Of a stretch of 64,000 nucleotides of DNA, positions 18,041 through 26,973 are shown in pieces (position 1 is the stretch's first letter; every line of letters starts with the position of its first letter). Source of the stretch: Veillonella criceti (GTDB taxonomy: Bacteria > Bacillota > Negativicutes > Veillonellales > Veillonellaceae). The stretch lies in contig NZ_UHIO01000001.1 of assembly GCF_900460315.1 (NCBI RefSeq), positions 334,001 to 398,000 of the forward strand, read 5' to 3'. The notes below the pieces were generated by a model. That model ran no database searches. It was not told where the DNA came from and was given only the letters and a program-made list of their open reading frames with translations. Both the position numbers and the translations under genes were made by a program.

Positions 18041-19300
18041 ATGACAGATTATGCAACTATATTTAAAGACATGGGGCAACGAGCCCGGCAGGCTGCTAAT
18101 GACTTACAAGCGGCTTCAACAGATGTAAAAAACAATTTATTATTAAGCATTGCAGACATTTTAGAAACGAATATAGAGGTCATATTGGCAGCTAATAAAA
18201 AAGATATGGCACAAGCTGATTCTTATAATTTGCCGGCTATTATGTTAGACCGTTTACGACTTACAGAAGAACGGATTCAACAGATGGCATTAGGTGTTCG
18301 ACAATTAGTGGAACTAGCGGATCCTATTGGTGAAATTATGGAATCCAGTACACGTCCTAATGGAATGAAGATTACTAAAGTTCGTGTACCACTTGGTGTT
18401 ATTGCTATGTTCTATGAGGCTCGCCCAAATGTAACAGTCGATGCGGCGGCCTTATCGCTTAAGACGGGTAACGCAGTGATTCTTCGTGGTGGTAAAGAGG
18501 CGTTTCACTCTAATCAATGTTTAGTTGACTTAATTAGACAAGCCTTGATTAAGGTACAGTTACCGGCAGATGCGGTGCAATTGGTGACGATAACCGATAG
18601 AGCAGCGGTTTCTGATTTATTGAGACAGCGTGATTATATTGATGTAGTTATTCCGCGAGGCGGAGCAGGTCTTATTAAACGAATTATAGAAGAAAGTCGA
18701 ATTCCAGTTATTGAAACTGGTAGTGGTGTAGTTCACGTATATGTTGATAAAGACTGTGATGCTAACAAAATAGTGCCTATTGTAATTAATGCTAAAGTAC
18801 AGCGACCTTCTGTATGTAATTCAGCAGAAACATTGCTTATCCATGAGGCGGTAGCTAACACTTATCTACCGGTGATAAGTAAGGCTTTATTTGAAAATCA
18901 TGTTGAGCTTCGTGGTGATGAAGCGAGTCAAAAAATCGTGCCAGCTATTCACTTAGCGGAATCGTCTGCTTGGGCTACGGAATACAATGATTTAATTATG
19001 AATGTTAAAGTAGTTTCTAGTGTGGAGGCTGCCATTAATCATATTAATCAATATGGGACTAAGCATTCTGAATGTATAATTACTGAAAATAAAGAAGCAG
19101 CGCAACTTTTTTTACAACAAGTAGATGCTTCAACGGTATATGTGAATGTATCAACTCGTTTTACCGATGGTTTTGAATTTGGTTTAGGTGCTGAAATTGG
19201 CATTAGTACACAAAAATTACATGCCCGTGGACCTATGGGGCTATTAGCCTTGACTTCTTATAAATATTATGTGACAGGCGATGGTCAAATTCGTTCATGA
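18041..19300 (+). CDS. proA: Gamma-glutamyl phosphate reductase ProA
   Basis: Second enzyme of proline synthesis, an aldehyde-dehydrogenase-fold protein of 419 residues that reduces gamma-glutamyl phosphate with NADPH. Motifs include GVIAMFYEARPNVTVDAAAL, AVILRGGKEA, VIPRGGAGLI and the catalytic cysteine in QRPSVCNSAETLL. The end, LGAEIGISTQKLHARGPMGL, is typical of ProA. Its stop TGA overlaps the ATG of the small membrane protein downstream. Confidence 0.96.
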   Translation: MTDYATIFKDMGQRARQAANDLQAASTDVKNNLLLSIADILETNIEVILAANKKDMAQADSYNLPAIMLDRLRLTEERIQQMALGVRQLVELADPIGEIMESSTRPNGMKITKVRVPLGVIAMFYEARPNVTVDAAALSLKTGNAVILRGGKEAFHSNQCLVDLIRQALIKVQLPADAVQLVTITDRAAVSDLLRQRDYIDVVIPRGGAGLIKRIIEESRIPVIETGSGVVHVYVDKDCDANKIVPIVINAKVQRPSVCNSAETLLIHEAVANTYLPVISKALFENHVELRGDEASQKIVPAIHLAESSAWATEYNDLIMNVKVVSSVEAAINHINQYGTKHSECIITENKEAAQLFLQQVDASTVYVNVSTRFTDGFEFGLGAEIGISTQKLHARGPMGLLALTSYKYYVTGDGQIRS

Positions 19301-19446
19301 GTAAACCGTGGTTCTATAAAATACAGGCGTATTGGCAGTATATGAATAGCCCTAAGGGACGTTATGAGTGGCGCTCTTATGGTGTGGCTATTTTGTTGTG
19401 GATTGTATTATCGATACTAGCAATGAGGATAATAGGTAGTTTATGA
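19297..19446 (+). CDS. Small single-span membrane protein, unknown function
   Basis: A 49-residue open frame, MSKPWFYKI... to ...RIIGSL, whose ATG overlaps the proA stop (ATGA) and whose TGA overlaps the nadD start in the same way. The first half is polar and rich in aromatic and basic residues (W5, F6, Y7, W14, Y16, W26); residues about 29-47 form one strongly hydrophobic membrane helix. The double overlap leaves no intergenic space and suggests translational coupling. I do not recognise a family. Predicted topology is N-terminus inside. No ribosome binding site is obvious, which fits coupling to proA translation. Confidence 0.72.
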   Translation: MSKPWFYKIQAYWQYMNSPKGRYEWRSYGVAILLWIVLSILAMRIIGSL

Positions 19447-20054
19447 AAGAAACTGGCAAGATTGGTATTATCGGAGGAACGTTTAACCCCATTCATTTGG
19501 GGCATTTAATGATAGCTGAAATGGCACAAGAAACATATAATTTAGACCGTGTTATTTTTGTGCCTGCTTATCATCCGCCTCACAAACATGAGGATGTGAT
19601 TGAGGCTCGTTATCGCTATGAAATGACAGCAGCAGCGGTTATGGATAATCCTAAATTCACTATCTCTGACATCGAATTTAAGCGAGAGGGTCCTTCTTAT
19701 ACAGTAGATACAATTAAATATTTTAAAGAGTTGTATGGTGAGGATAAAGAATATTATTTTATTGCTGGTACTGATACGATTCAAGATTTACCAAATTGGA
19801 AATATATTCATGAGTTGTTGCAACTTTGTCACTTTATTGGAGCTGTGCGTCCTGATGGTTCAGCGGCTATTGAGCCAATTATCCAGTTTTTTGGTGAGTT
19901 AGGCCGTGAGCGGATTCATTTATTAGAGGTCCCGCTTATGCAACTATCTGCTACTGATTTAAGGGCGCGTTTGCGAACTAAACGAAGTGTACGTTATATG
20001 ATTCCTAAAGCTGTTGTACAATATATAGCAAAACATGATATTTATAAGAAGTGA
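19443..20054 (+). CDS. nadD: Nicotinate-nucleotide adenylyltransferase NadD
   Basis: Makes deamido-NAD from nicotinate mononucleotide and ATP (203 residues). The nucleotidyltransferase motif GGTFNPIHLGHLMIAE is at the N terminus, and the second motif appears as LSATDLRARLRTKRSVRYMIP near the end. It overlaps the 49-residue gene by four bases and is followed by yqeK after 15 bases, the conserved Firmicutes order nadD-yqeK-(LCP)-rsfS. Confidence 0.95.
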   Translation: MKETGKIGIIGGTFNPIHLGHLMIAEMAQETYNLDRVIFVPAYHPPHKHEDVIEARYRYEMTAAAVMDNPKFTISDIEFKREGPSYTVDTIKYFKELYGEDKEYYFIAGTDTIQDLPNWKYIHELLQLCHFIGAVRPDGSAAIEPIIQFFGELGRERIHLLEVPLMQLSATDLRARLRTKRSVRYMIPKAVVQYIAKHDIYKK

Positions 20055-20069
20055 GGCAAGAGTTTATTC

Positions 20070-20639
20070 ATGTATGAAGAAATAATTGATGATTTACAGA
20101 GACGTTTGAGTTCTAAACGGTTTGCCCATACGCTGGGAGTTGCGAGAGCAGCTGTGGCATTAGCCGATAGATATGGTGAAGATCCTGAAGAGGCGTATTT
20201 GGCTGGTTTATTACATGATTGTGCCAAAGAGATTCCTTTATCACAAATGCAGGAATTGGTAGATAATAGTAGCTTGACCATCGATGTAGATATGTATGTA
20301 AATGGGGCCTTATTGCATGGTGTAAGTGGTGCTATTTTAGCTAATGCACGATATGGTGTGAGGAGTTCTTATATTTTAGATGCCATTCGTTATCATACAA
20401 CCGGTCGTGTAGGCATGACAACGCTAGATAAAATTATCTTTCTGGCCGATTACATTGAGGAAACTCGTGATTTTCCAGGCGTTGAAGTATTACGTAAAAT
20501 AGCTTTTGAAGACTTAGACCAAGGTGTATTGGCCGGCTATGATAATACTATTCATCATTTGTTAGATCAGGGGTTGAGTATTTATTATAAAACGATTTTA
20601 GGGCGCAATGATATTATACGTCGTATTAAGAGTCGATAG
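20070..20639 (+). CDS. yqeK: HD-domain diadenosine tetraphosphate hydrolase YqeK
   Basis: HD-superfamily metal-dependent phosphohydrolase (189 residues). The metal site appears as H20 (FAHTLGV) and LLHDCAKEI, with HGVSGAILA, RYHTTG and IIFLADYIEETRDFPGV further on. YqeK proteins of Firmicutes symmetrically hydrolyse Ap4A to ADP, taking the place of ApaH. It lies between nadD and the LCP gene and probably shares their transcript. Confidence 0.92.
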   Translation: MYEEIIDDLQRRLSSKRFAHTLGVARAAVALADRYGEDPEEAYLAGLLHDCAKEIPLSQMQELVDNSSLTIDVDMYVNGALLHGVSGAILANARYGVRSSYILDAIRYHTTGRVGMTTLDKIIFLADYIEETRDFPGVEVLRKIAFEDLDQGVLAGYDNTIHHLLDQGLSIYYKTILGRNDIIRRIKSR

Positions 20640-20650
20640 GATGAATCATT

Positions 20651-21721
20651 ATGGAACAAGAAGAACAAAGACGACCTAAAAGGCGTGTACGAAAAAAGAA
20701 CTCTGTTCGATGGGGCCGCGTATTAATAGCTTTGCTTATTGTAATCTTAGTATTAGGTGGCTTAGGATTTGGCCTTATGAAAGGCTATGAGGCTGCGAAA
20801 GGATACTTTACCGGTAATGCTGATACGGTGGTTGCGACTCCAAATACAGAGGCGACCTCTTCGTCTAATGTGCCTAAAGGACCGACAGTACCTTTGGAGC
20901 AAAAGTCTTTAGATAAACCTATGTATATTCTAGTTGTAGGTAAAGATAATTCTAATCCTGCACAAGGAGATGCATTATTTTTGATGGCGGTTAATGAACA
21001 ACAGAAAAATGTTGATATCATCGGCATTCCATCAAATACAAAGATTGATAGTCGCGATAAAAAATCAGTGTCGATGATAAATACGATGTATAGTTCGGGA
21101 AATATAGAATTAACTAAAGCTGTTGTGGAAGATTTATTCCATATTCCTATCCCATATTATATCGTAGTTGATGAGGCGGCTTTCAAAAAGACTTTAGACG
21201 TGGTTGGCTCTCAAGATATGTATGTGGAAAAAGAAATGGTACACATCGATAGTAATACGGGGAATGCAGATGTAAATTTAGCCCGTGGTTATCAGACTTT
21301 AGATGCGGATAAAGCCTTACAATATGTGCGGTATGTAGATAATGATAATAATGCTTTTAGTCGGACACAGCGACAAGAACGTTTGTTAAAACAAGTATTA
21401 AGCACGCAAGAAGATACATTTACTATTTTACGAATGTGGCATATATGGCGACTTTGGAGTCATTTTGATACTAATATAGCTACTTCTGATGCTGTTAAAT
21501 TAGTTATGAATTTAGGTAGTTTATCATCAACTCAAATTCAATATTACATTTTGCCAGGTACAAAAGAAACAATTAATAGTGAAATATATTGGAATTATGA
21601 TCCGGTAGAAGCACAACAGTTACTAGGAATTACGTTAGGTAACGCTCCTATTGAAGGGGGTAATGATGGTAGTACTAATGAGTCTACTGGTAGTAATGCT
21701 AGTAAAGGTAAAGAAGGATAG
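20651..21721 (+). CDS. Divergent LytR-CpsA-Psr (LCP) family protein
   Basis: A 356-residue membrane-anchored protein: basic cytoplasmic tail (residues 1-22), one membrane segment (about 23-43), a Thr/Ser-rich spacer, then an LCP domain from about residue 90. LCP enzymes attach lipid-linked polymers to peptidoglycan. Alignment by eye finds YILVVGKD, DALFLMAVN, ALQYVRYV and FSRTQRQERLLKQVL in the right order. The usual RSD arginine is replaced (QGD, D107) and the IPRD arginine is replaced (IPSN, S128). These residues bind the pyrophosphate of the lipid substrate, so the protein may be inactive or use another substrate. It sits between yqeK and rsfS. Confidence 0.82.
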   Translation: MEQEEQRRPKRRVRKKNSVRWGRVLIALLIVILVLGGLGFGLMKGYEAAKGYFTGNADTVVATPNTEATSSSNVPKGPTVPLEQKSLDKPMYILVVGKDNSNPAQGDALFLMAVNEQQKNVDIIGIPSNTKIDSRDKKSVSMINTMYSSGNIELTKAVVEDLFHIPIPYYIVVDEAAFKKTLDVVGSQDMYVEKEMVHIDSNTGNADVNLARGYQTLDADKALQYVRYVDNDNNAFSRTQRQERLLKQVLSTQEDTFTILRMWHIWRLWSHFDTNIATSDAVKLVMNLGSLSSTQIQYYILPGTKETINSEIYWNYDPVEAQQLLGITLGNAPIEGGNDGSTNESTGSNASKGKEG

Positions 21722-21746
21722 TTATATTTTATAAAAAGGAGTATTC

Positions 21747-22109
21747 ATGAAAGAGAAACAAGATATTAAAAAAATAACATTAGCGTTGGCACAAGCAGGT
21801 TTTGATAAAAAGGGAACTGATATTGAAATTATGGATTTAGAAGGACTATCTAGCTTAGCTGATTATTTTGTCCTTGTTAGTGCCTCTAATGTCAAACAAG
21901 CACAAAGCATTGCTGATGAAATTGAAGATAAAGGAGCTGAAGAAGGTGTAACCGTATTACATCGTGAAGGCTATCATGAAGGTGAATGGATTTTATTAGA
22001 TTTTGGTGATATTATCTGTCATGTTTTTGGTGGCAAAGAAACACGTACTTTTTACGGTTTAGAACAACTTTGGAGCGATGCAGCTCGCGTAGAATTTGTA
22101 GGGGCATAA
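21747..22109 (+). CDS. rsfS: Ribosome silencing factor RsfS
   Basis: RsfS binds ribosomal protein uL14 on the 50S subunit and blocks subunit joining under nutrient limitation. The 120-residue product has the family pattern DIEIMDLEGLSSLADYFVL, SASNVKQAQSIADEIE, HREGYHEGEWILLDFGDIICHVF and FYGLEQLWSDA. AAAAGGAG precedes the ATG. cvfB begins one base after its stop. Confidence 0.95.
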   Translation: MKEKQDIKKITLALAQAGFDKKGTDIEIMDLEGLSSLADYFVLVSASNVKQAQSIADEIEDKGAEEGVTVLHREGYHEGEWILLDFGDIICHVFGGKETRTFYGLEQLWSDAARVEFVGA

Positions 22110-22110
22110 T

Positions 22111-23073
22111 ATGGCAACACAATTATCAGAAAATACTTTAGCTACCTTAAAAGTATTACGTGAAAGTGAGCAAGGCGCCTTTTTAGATGGAGGCACAGGT
22201 AACACCAATGATGATATTTTATTACATAAGGAACAGCAAACATCAGCTGTTGCTATTGGTGATGAAGTACCTGTTTTTTTGTACCGTGATCCTAAAGGGC
22301 GTTTAACGGCTAGTATGCGTTTACCAGCTATTAAAGAAGGTCAAATTGGGTATGTGGAAGTGATTAACACAACGCAATTTGGCTGCTTTGTAGAGGTAGG
22401 TACAGAACGGGGTATTTTTATGCCTCATGCTGAAATGCGCGGTCGTCCGCAATTGGGTGAAAAAGTTTGGGTCCGTTTATATACGGACAAATCAGGTCGT
22501 CTTGCTGTATCTATGGATGTGGATGATGCTATGCGAAGAGCGGCTAAGCCGGCTATAGAAGCAACCGTGGGGCAAATTGTACGAGGGGCTATTTATAATT
22601 TTACTCCTGATGGAGCTTTTTTCATTACCCCAGAGCGCTGGATTGCTTTTTTACATCGTAGTGAAATGACACGTCATCTTAAGGTAGGCGAATTGATAAA
22701 AGCACGTGTTACCTATAAACGGGAAGATGGACGAATCAACGTATCTATGCGGCCTGTGAAAGAAACCGCGTTAACGATTGATGGGGACCGTTTATTACAG
22801 TACTTATTACAGCGTAATGGACGTATGCCTTATAGTGATAAAACATCAGCTGAAATTATTAAAGATAAATTTGGCTTTAGTAAGGCCGCTTTTAAGCGAG
22901 CTGTAGGGCATTTAATGAAATCCGGTAAAGTTATCCAAGAAGAGGGGTGGACTTTATTGACGGAAACAGGCCGTGTAGCCGCTGAATCAATTAGTGAAGT
23001 CGCAGATGGTTTAGATACGCCGAAAGCGTCTACGCAAGTGAGTGAATCAATTAGTAAAACAAGTGAGGCGTAA
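22111..23073 (+). CDS. cvfB: CvfB/YitL-like S1-domain RNA-binding protein
   Basis: A 320-residue protein with S1-like domains and a C-terminal winged helix. S1 segments are seen around KEGQIGYVEVINTTQFGCFV and VGQIVRGAIYNFTPDGAFF; the winged helix (about 225-290) includes LLQYLLQRNGRMPYSDKTSA and FGFSKAAFKRAVGHLMKSG. S. aureus CvfB affects virulence gene expression and binds RNA; the function here is not known. The start overlaps the rsfS end. The stop codon TAA lies inside the terminator hairpin. Confidence 0.88.
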   Translation: MATQLSENTLATLKVLRESEQGAFLDGGTGNTNDDILLHKEQQTSAVAIGDEVPVFLYRDPKGRLTASMRLPAIKEGQIGYVEVINTTQFGCFVEVGTERGIFMPHAEMRGRPQLGEKVWVRLYTDKSGRLAVSMDVDDAMRRAAKPAIEATVGQIVRGAIYNFTPDGAFFITPERWIAFLHRSEMTRHLKVGELIKARVTYKREDGRINVSMRPVKETALTIDGDRLLQYLLQRNGRMPYSDKTSAEIIKDKFGFSKAAFKRAVGHLMKSGKVIQEEGWTLLTETGRVAAESISEVADGLDTPKASTQVSESISKTSEA

Positions 23074-23091
23074 TTTTATTACGCCTTTCTT
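23066..23091 (+). terminator. Terminator overlapping the cvfB stop codon
   Basis: AGGCGTAAT pairs with ATTACGCCT, followed by TTCTTT. The cvfB stop TAA (23071-23073) is part of the 5' arm. It ends the long obg/proB to cvfB run. Confidence 0.82.
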
Positions 23092-23125
23092 TGCTTTCCT
23101 TGTAAGTGTGTATGAGGGTTTTAAT

Positions 23126-24478
23126 ATGAAAATTATTGTTGTAGGTGCTGGAAAAGTAGGCTATTCAGTAGCACAGCGTCTCGTACAAGATGAACATGAT
23201 GTATATATCATTGAAAAGTCGGCTGAGCGAATTCGTAATTTAGAGAATAGCTTAGATGTAAGTTTAGTACAGGGGAATGGGAGTAGTTTGCAACTCCTTA
23301 AAGAAATTGGCATGGATGATGTAGGCATGTTGATTGCTGTTACTGATTCTGATGAAGTTAATATGCTAGCCTGTTCAGTAGCAAAAATTGGTGGCATTCC
23401 GCGTACAATAGCTCGTGTTCGTGATAATGATTATTTAAAAGAAGAAAATCGTGAATTACAACAGCAATTAGGGGTTGATTTATTTATTAACCCAGAAATG
23501 GTCTCAGCACAGGAAATTGTACAGGTTTTACAAACACCAGCCGCATTAGATGTAGAAGATTTTGCCAGTGGTGCTGTACGGCTTATGGAATTTAAAATGC
23601 ATGAAGATGTACAATATGTGGGAAAACGTTTGCGTGATATTCAATTTCCTGAAAGTGTTATTATTGTTGGCATTTTGCGTAATGGGGAAATGATAATTCC
23701 TCATGGGGAAAGTCGTTTAATGCTTATGGATAAGGTGTTTTTTCTAGGTTCTCGTGATTCGATTTTAAAAATTGCTGAAGAATTTCACGAAGAAGCGATG
23801 ATGGAAGAGACGAAACGTATTGTTCTTGTTGGAGCTGGTTTGATTGGTTGTAATTTGACAGTGTTATTAGAAAAAGCAGGCTATATTGTCAAAGTAATTG
23901 AAAAGGATATGGCCCGATGTGAGCACTTAGCAGCTATGGTAGATAATGCTATGATTATTAATGGCGATGGGACTAATATGGAGCTGTTAGAAGCTGAGGA
24001 AATTTCTGATTGTGATGCTATTATTTGCTTAACTGATGATGATAAATTGAATCTATTAGTTGCTTTACTGGCAAAACATTTGGGTGTACCTAAAACGATT
24101 GTACGTGTAGGTCGCCCTGAATATATCGTTTTGATGGAACAAGTGGGGATTGACATTGTATTTTCACCACGCCTATTAACATCTGGTGAAATTTTACGTA
24201 TGGTACGTAAAGGTGAAAATGTAGTTAGTATTTCTACATTTGAAGGTTCAAAGGCTGAAGCAGTAGAAGTTGTTCTAAGTCCTGTATCACCGATTGTAAA
24301 TTGTGCATTAAAAGATCTTAAGTTGCCAGGGAAAGCCTTAGTTGGCGCTATCGTGCGTGATGGCTCTACCATTGTACCAACTGGTAATACCGTACTTCAT
24401 GCAGATGATCATATGGTATTTTTTACATTGCCAAATCATGTTAATAAATTATTGACTTATTTAAAGCCAGTTCAGTAG
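23126..24478 (+). CDS. trkA: Trk potassium uptake regulator TrkA
   Basis: Cytoplasmic NAD(H)/nucleotide-binding gating subunit of the Trk K+ transporter (450 residues). It holds two RCK units, each a Rossmann domain plus a C-terminal TrkA_C domain: IIVVGAGKVGYSVAQRL at residue 2 and IVLVGAGLIGCNLTVLLEKAG near residue 233. I chose the ATG at 23126 after GAGGGTTTTAAT; an in-frame start at 23042 is within cvfB and before the terminator. trkH follows nine bases downstream, forming a trkAH operon. Confidence 0.95.
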   Translation: MKIIVVGAGKVGYSVAQRLVQDEHDVYIIEKSAERIRNLENSLDVSLVQGNGSSLQLLKEIGMDDVGMLIAVTDSDEVNMLACSVAKIGGIPRTIARVRDNDYLKEENRELQQQLGVDLFINPEMVSAQEIVQVLQTPAALDVEDFASGAVRLMEFKMHEDVQYVGKRLRDIQFPESVIIVGILRNGEMIIPHGESRLMLMDKVFFLGSRDSILKIAEEFHEEAMMEETKRIVLVGAGLIGCNLTVLLEKAGYIVKVIEKDMARCEHLAAMVDNAMIINGDGTNMELLEAEEISDCDAIICLTDDDKLNLLVALLAKHLGVPKTIVRVGRPEYIVLMEQVGIDIVFSPRLLTSGEILRMVRKGENVVSISTFEGSKAEAVEVVLSPVSPIVNCALKDLKLPGKALVGAIVRDGSTIVPTGNTVLHADDHMVFFTLPNHVNKLLTYLKPVQ

Positions 24479-24487
24479 AGGTGGAGT

Positions 24488-25996
24488 ATGCGTATACAAA
24501 TTGTTATGCATTTGGTGGGACAATTAATTTTAATTGTTGCTGCTATTATGTTAGTGCCATTCTGCTATGGTTTAGTATTTGAAGAGATATACGTCTCTTT
24601 TTTGTTGAGCTCATTAGTGGCAGCTATAACAGGCGGTTTACTTTACTATTATGGGGAACCTAGCACGTCTTATAGTTTGCGTGATGGTTTTTTAACGGTA
24701 AGTTCTATATGGATTTTAGTTTCCTTTTTTGCCGCCTTGCCCTTTTATTTTGGTGGCGTATTGCCTAGCTTTATTGATGCTCTTTTTGAATCCGTATCAG
24801 GCATTACGGCTACTGGTGCTTCCGTTGTACCAGATATTGATGCGTTACCACAAAGTTATGTACTATGGCGAAGCTTAACACATTGGCTAGGAGGCATGGG
24901 GATTGTAGTCTTAGTTTTGGCCTTTCTAAAGAATTTAGGGGCTGATTCAGCACATCTTTTTAACGCAGAAGCTTCAGTACCAAGACCTGGGGTTGTATTG
25001 CCTCGTATTCGATCGATGGCCTTTAAATTATGGACGATTTACTTGCTGTTTACGGCTGTTTGTTTTACTGCGCTTTGTCTGGCTGGTATGGGATATTTTG
25101 ATGCGGTAAATATGACGTTTACAACAATTGCTACCGGTGGTTATACGCCAAATACGGGTGTGACTGATATTTATTCTGAAAATGGTATTATTCGTGGTAT
25201 ATTAATCTTCTTTATGATTTTAGCTGGTGGTAATTTTACAGTTTATTATGCCGTATTTCAACGTGGCTTACAGGCCGTATGGCAGGATTTTGAATATCGT
25301 ATGTACTTACTTATTTTAGGCATTGGTATTTTTATTGTAGCCCTATCCTTATTTTTTGGTGCTGGTGAAACGATTAGCAATGCTTTGAACCATGCTACTT
25401 TTATGTTAGTGTCTATGCAAACAGGTTCTGGTCTTGTGCTAGGGAATTATGACATATGGCCGCCATTGGCACAGATGATGCTTTTTTCAGCCACTTTCTT
25501 TGGTGGTTGTAGTGGTTCTACTACTGGTGGTATTAAAATTATTCGTATTATCATTTTAATTAAAAGTGTGATTATTTATTTACGTAAAGCTATTCACCCA
25601 GATATTGTGCAATCGATTACGATTAATGGGAAACGAATGCCTCAGAAATGGGTACAGATGACACAAGAGTTTTTCTTCTTGTATATGACAGTATTTGCTA
25701 TTTCTGCTTTAGGCATTTCAGCTACGGGGCTTAGCTTTGGTGAATCATTACAGTGTGTAGCAGGGATTTTAGGGAATGTAGGCCTTGCTTTTGGGGCGTT
25801 AGGTCCAGAAGGGTCATTTTCAATTTTACATCCTATAGCTAAAGTTATTTGCATTGTAGATATGCTATTAGGTCGTTTAGAATTATTTACATTGTTAGTT
25901 TTATTACATCCTGATTTTTGGCAAGGCTATTTTCTAAAACGACGTAAACGTAGTTATAAAGTATGGCAACCAACAGGGACTCACCGTCGTTTATAA
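24488..25996 (+). CDS. trkH: Trk potassium uptake channel protein TrkH
   Basis: Membrane pore subunit of the Trk system (502 residues) with about ten hydrophobic segments. Pore-loop signatures include SGITATGASVVPDI, TIATGGYTPNTG, QTGSGL and the highly conserved FFGGCSGSTTGGIKIIR near residue 340, and a late GNVGLAFGALGPEGSFS. It works with TrkA, encoded just upstream, to import K+. AGAGGTGG precedes the ATG. Confidence 0.95.
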   Translation: MRIQIVMHLVGQLILIVAAIMLVPFCYGLVFEEIYVSFLLSSLVAAITGGLLYYYGEPSTSYSLRDGFLTVSSIWILVSFFAALPFYFGGVLPSFIDALFESVSGITATGASVVPDIDALPQSYVLWRSLTHWLGGMGIVVLVLAFLKNLGADSAHLFNAEASVPRPGVVLPRIRSMAFKLWTIYLLFTAVCFTALCLAGMGYFDAVNMTFTTIATGGYTPNTGVTDIYSENGIIRGILIFFMILAGGNFTVYYAVFQRGLQAVWQDFEYRMYLLILGIGIFIVALSLFFGAGETISNALNHATFMLVSMQTGSGLVLGNYDIWPPLAQMMLFSATFFGGCSGSTTGGIKIIRIIILIKSVIIYLRKAIHPDIVQSITINGKRMPQKWVQMTQEFFFLYMTVFAISALGISATGLSFGESLQCVAGILGNVGLAFGALGPEGSFSILHPIAKVICIVDMLLGRLELFTLLVLLHPDFWQGYFLKRRKRSYKVWQPTGTHRRL

Positions 25997-26031
25997 AAAA
26001 AGGCATTTCATAGGAGAGGAAGGAGCTTCTT

Positions 26032-26631
26032 ATGACACAAATTTTAAAACAACCGTTAGGTTTATATAAGGCGAATTGTTATGTGTTAAAAGAGGCTAAA
26101 CAAGCTATCATTATTGATCCAGGGTTTCACGCACACAAGGTATTAGATATGGTAGGGGATGCTGAATTGTTGGCTATTGTATTGACACATGGCCATTGTG
26201 ATCATATTTGTGCTGTGGATGGAGTGCGTCAAGTGACATCAGTACCTGTATATATGCATCCTGGTGATGATGAATTATTGCATACTAAACGACGAATGCC
26301 ATCTGCCTATAAAGGCTTATGTCAGTCACCTTATATACCGCTTCAGGAGGGAGCCTTGAAAATAGGGTCTTTTGATCTTTACATATTTGAAACACCAGGA
26401 CATAGTAAGGGCAGTGTGGTGATACAATGGAAGCAACATATTTTTACTGGAGATACCTTATTTAAAAACTCTATAGGCGCTACGAATAATTACAATGGCG
26501 ATGCTGATGTATTAGCTAAGTCTTTACAACGGATTATGAGCTGGGATCCTAGCTTGATTATTCATCCTGGTCATGCAGATGATACAACGTTAGAAACTGA
26601 ATTAATACACAATCCGTACTTAAAAGTTTGA
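26032..26631 (+). CDS. Metallo-beta-lactamase-fold hydrolase (glyoxalase II-like)
   Basis: A 199-residue, cytoplasmic, stand-alone MBL domain. The metal ligands are all visible: THGHCDHI, later PGHSKGSVV, TGDTLF and a C-terminal HPGHAD. The size and motif spacing match the YcbL/GloB-like hydrolase group, which may act on thioesters, but the substrate cannot be read from sequence. It starts 35 bases after trkH with AGGAAGGAG upstream and could be co-transcribed. No strong terminator follows before the tRNA promoters. Confidence 0.85.
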   Translation: MTQILKQPLGLYKANCYVLKEAKQAIIIDPGFHAHKVLDMVGDAELLAIVLTHGHCDHICAVDGVRQVTSVPVYMHPGDDELLHTKRRMPSAYKGLCQSPYIPLQEGALKIGSFDLYIFETPGHSKGSVVIQWKQHIFTGDTLFKNSIGATNNYNGDADVLAKSLQRIMSWDPSLIIHPGHADDTTLETELIHNPYLKV

Positions 26632-26846
26632 TTTATAGGTATTGTTGCAAAATAGGGACTTATACGAGCCTTTTAAGTGGTAAGCTAATGTCTTTTTACC
26701 GGTCTATAAAAGGGATTTTTAAACTTTGAAATAAAATTTTAAATTTAGACTAGACAAAGTATATTAAAACATGGTAGAATAATTTTCGTTGTTAAGGGTA
26801 ACGGCAGTAAACAAAAACAAGCTTAAAAATCTTTTAAAAAAGTTGC
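26632..26846 (+). other. Gene-free stretch before the tRNA cluster
   Basis: No credible coding region is seen. It contains a weak GGTAA/TTACC hairpin near 26680-26702 and the upstream promoter-like element described separately; otherwise it is AT-rich spacer. Confidence 0.5.
26751..26780 (+). promoter_or_regulatory. Possible upstream promoter of the tRNA cluster
   Basis: TAGACA (26751-26756) and TAGAAT (26775-26780) are separated by 18 bases. It lies about 95 bases before the stronger tRNA promoter and could be a second promoter. Confidence 0.45.
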
Positions 26847-26875
26847 TTGACAATTACTTCTGAAACACCTATAAT
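26847..26875 (+). promoter_or_regulatory. Consensus sigma-70 promoter of the tRNA cluster
   Basis: TTGACA at 26847-26852 and TATAAT at 26870-26875 are both perfect hexamers with the ideal 17-base spacer. The first tRNA begins 17 bases after the -10. This is the strongest promoter in the window. Confidence 0.93.
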
Positions 26876-26892
26876 AACGTAGTAACGTAAAC

Positions 26893-26968
26893 GGCCCCGT
26901 GGTGTAGCGGTTAACATGTCGCCCTGTCACGGCGAAGATCGTCAGTTCAAATCTGATCGGGGTCGCCA
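26893..26968 (+). tRNA. tRNA-Asp (GTC)
   Basis: A 76-base cloverleaf with encoded CCA. Acceptor GGCCCCG pairs with CGGGGTC, the anticodon loop is CTGTCAC with anticodon GTC, and the T loop is TTCAAAT. First gene of a five-tRNA array. Confidence 0.97.
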
Positions 26969-26973
26969 CGTTT

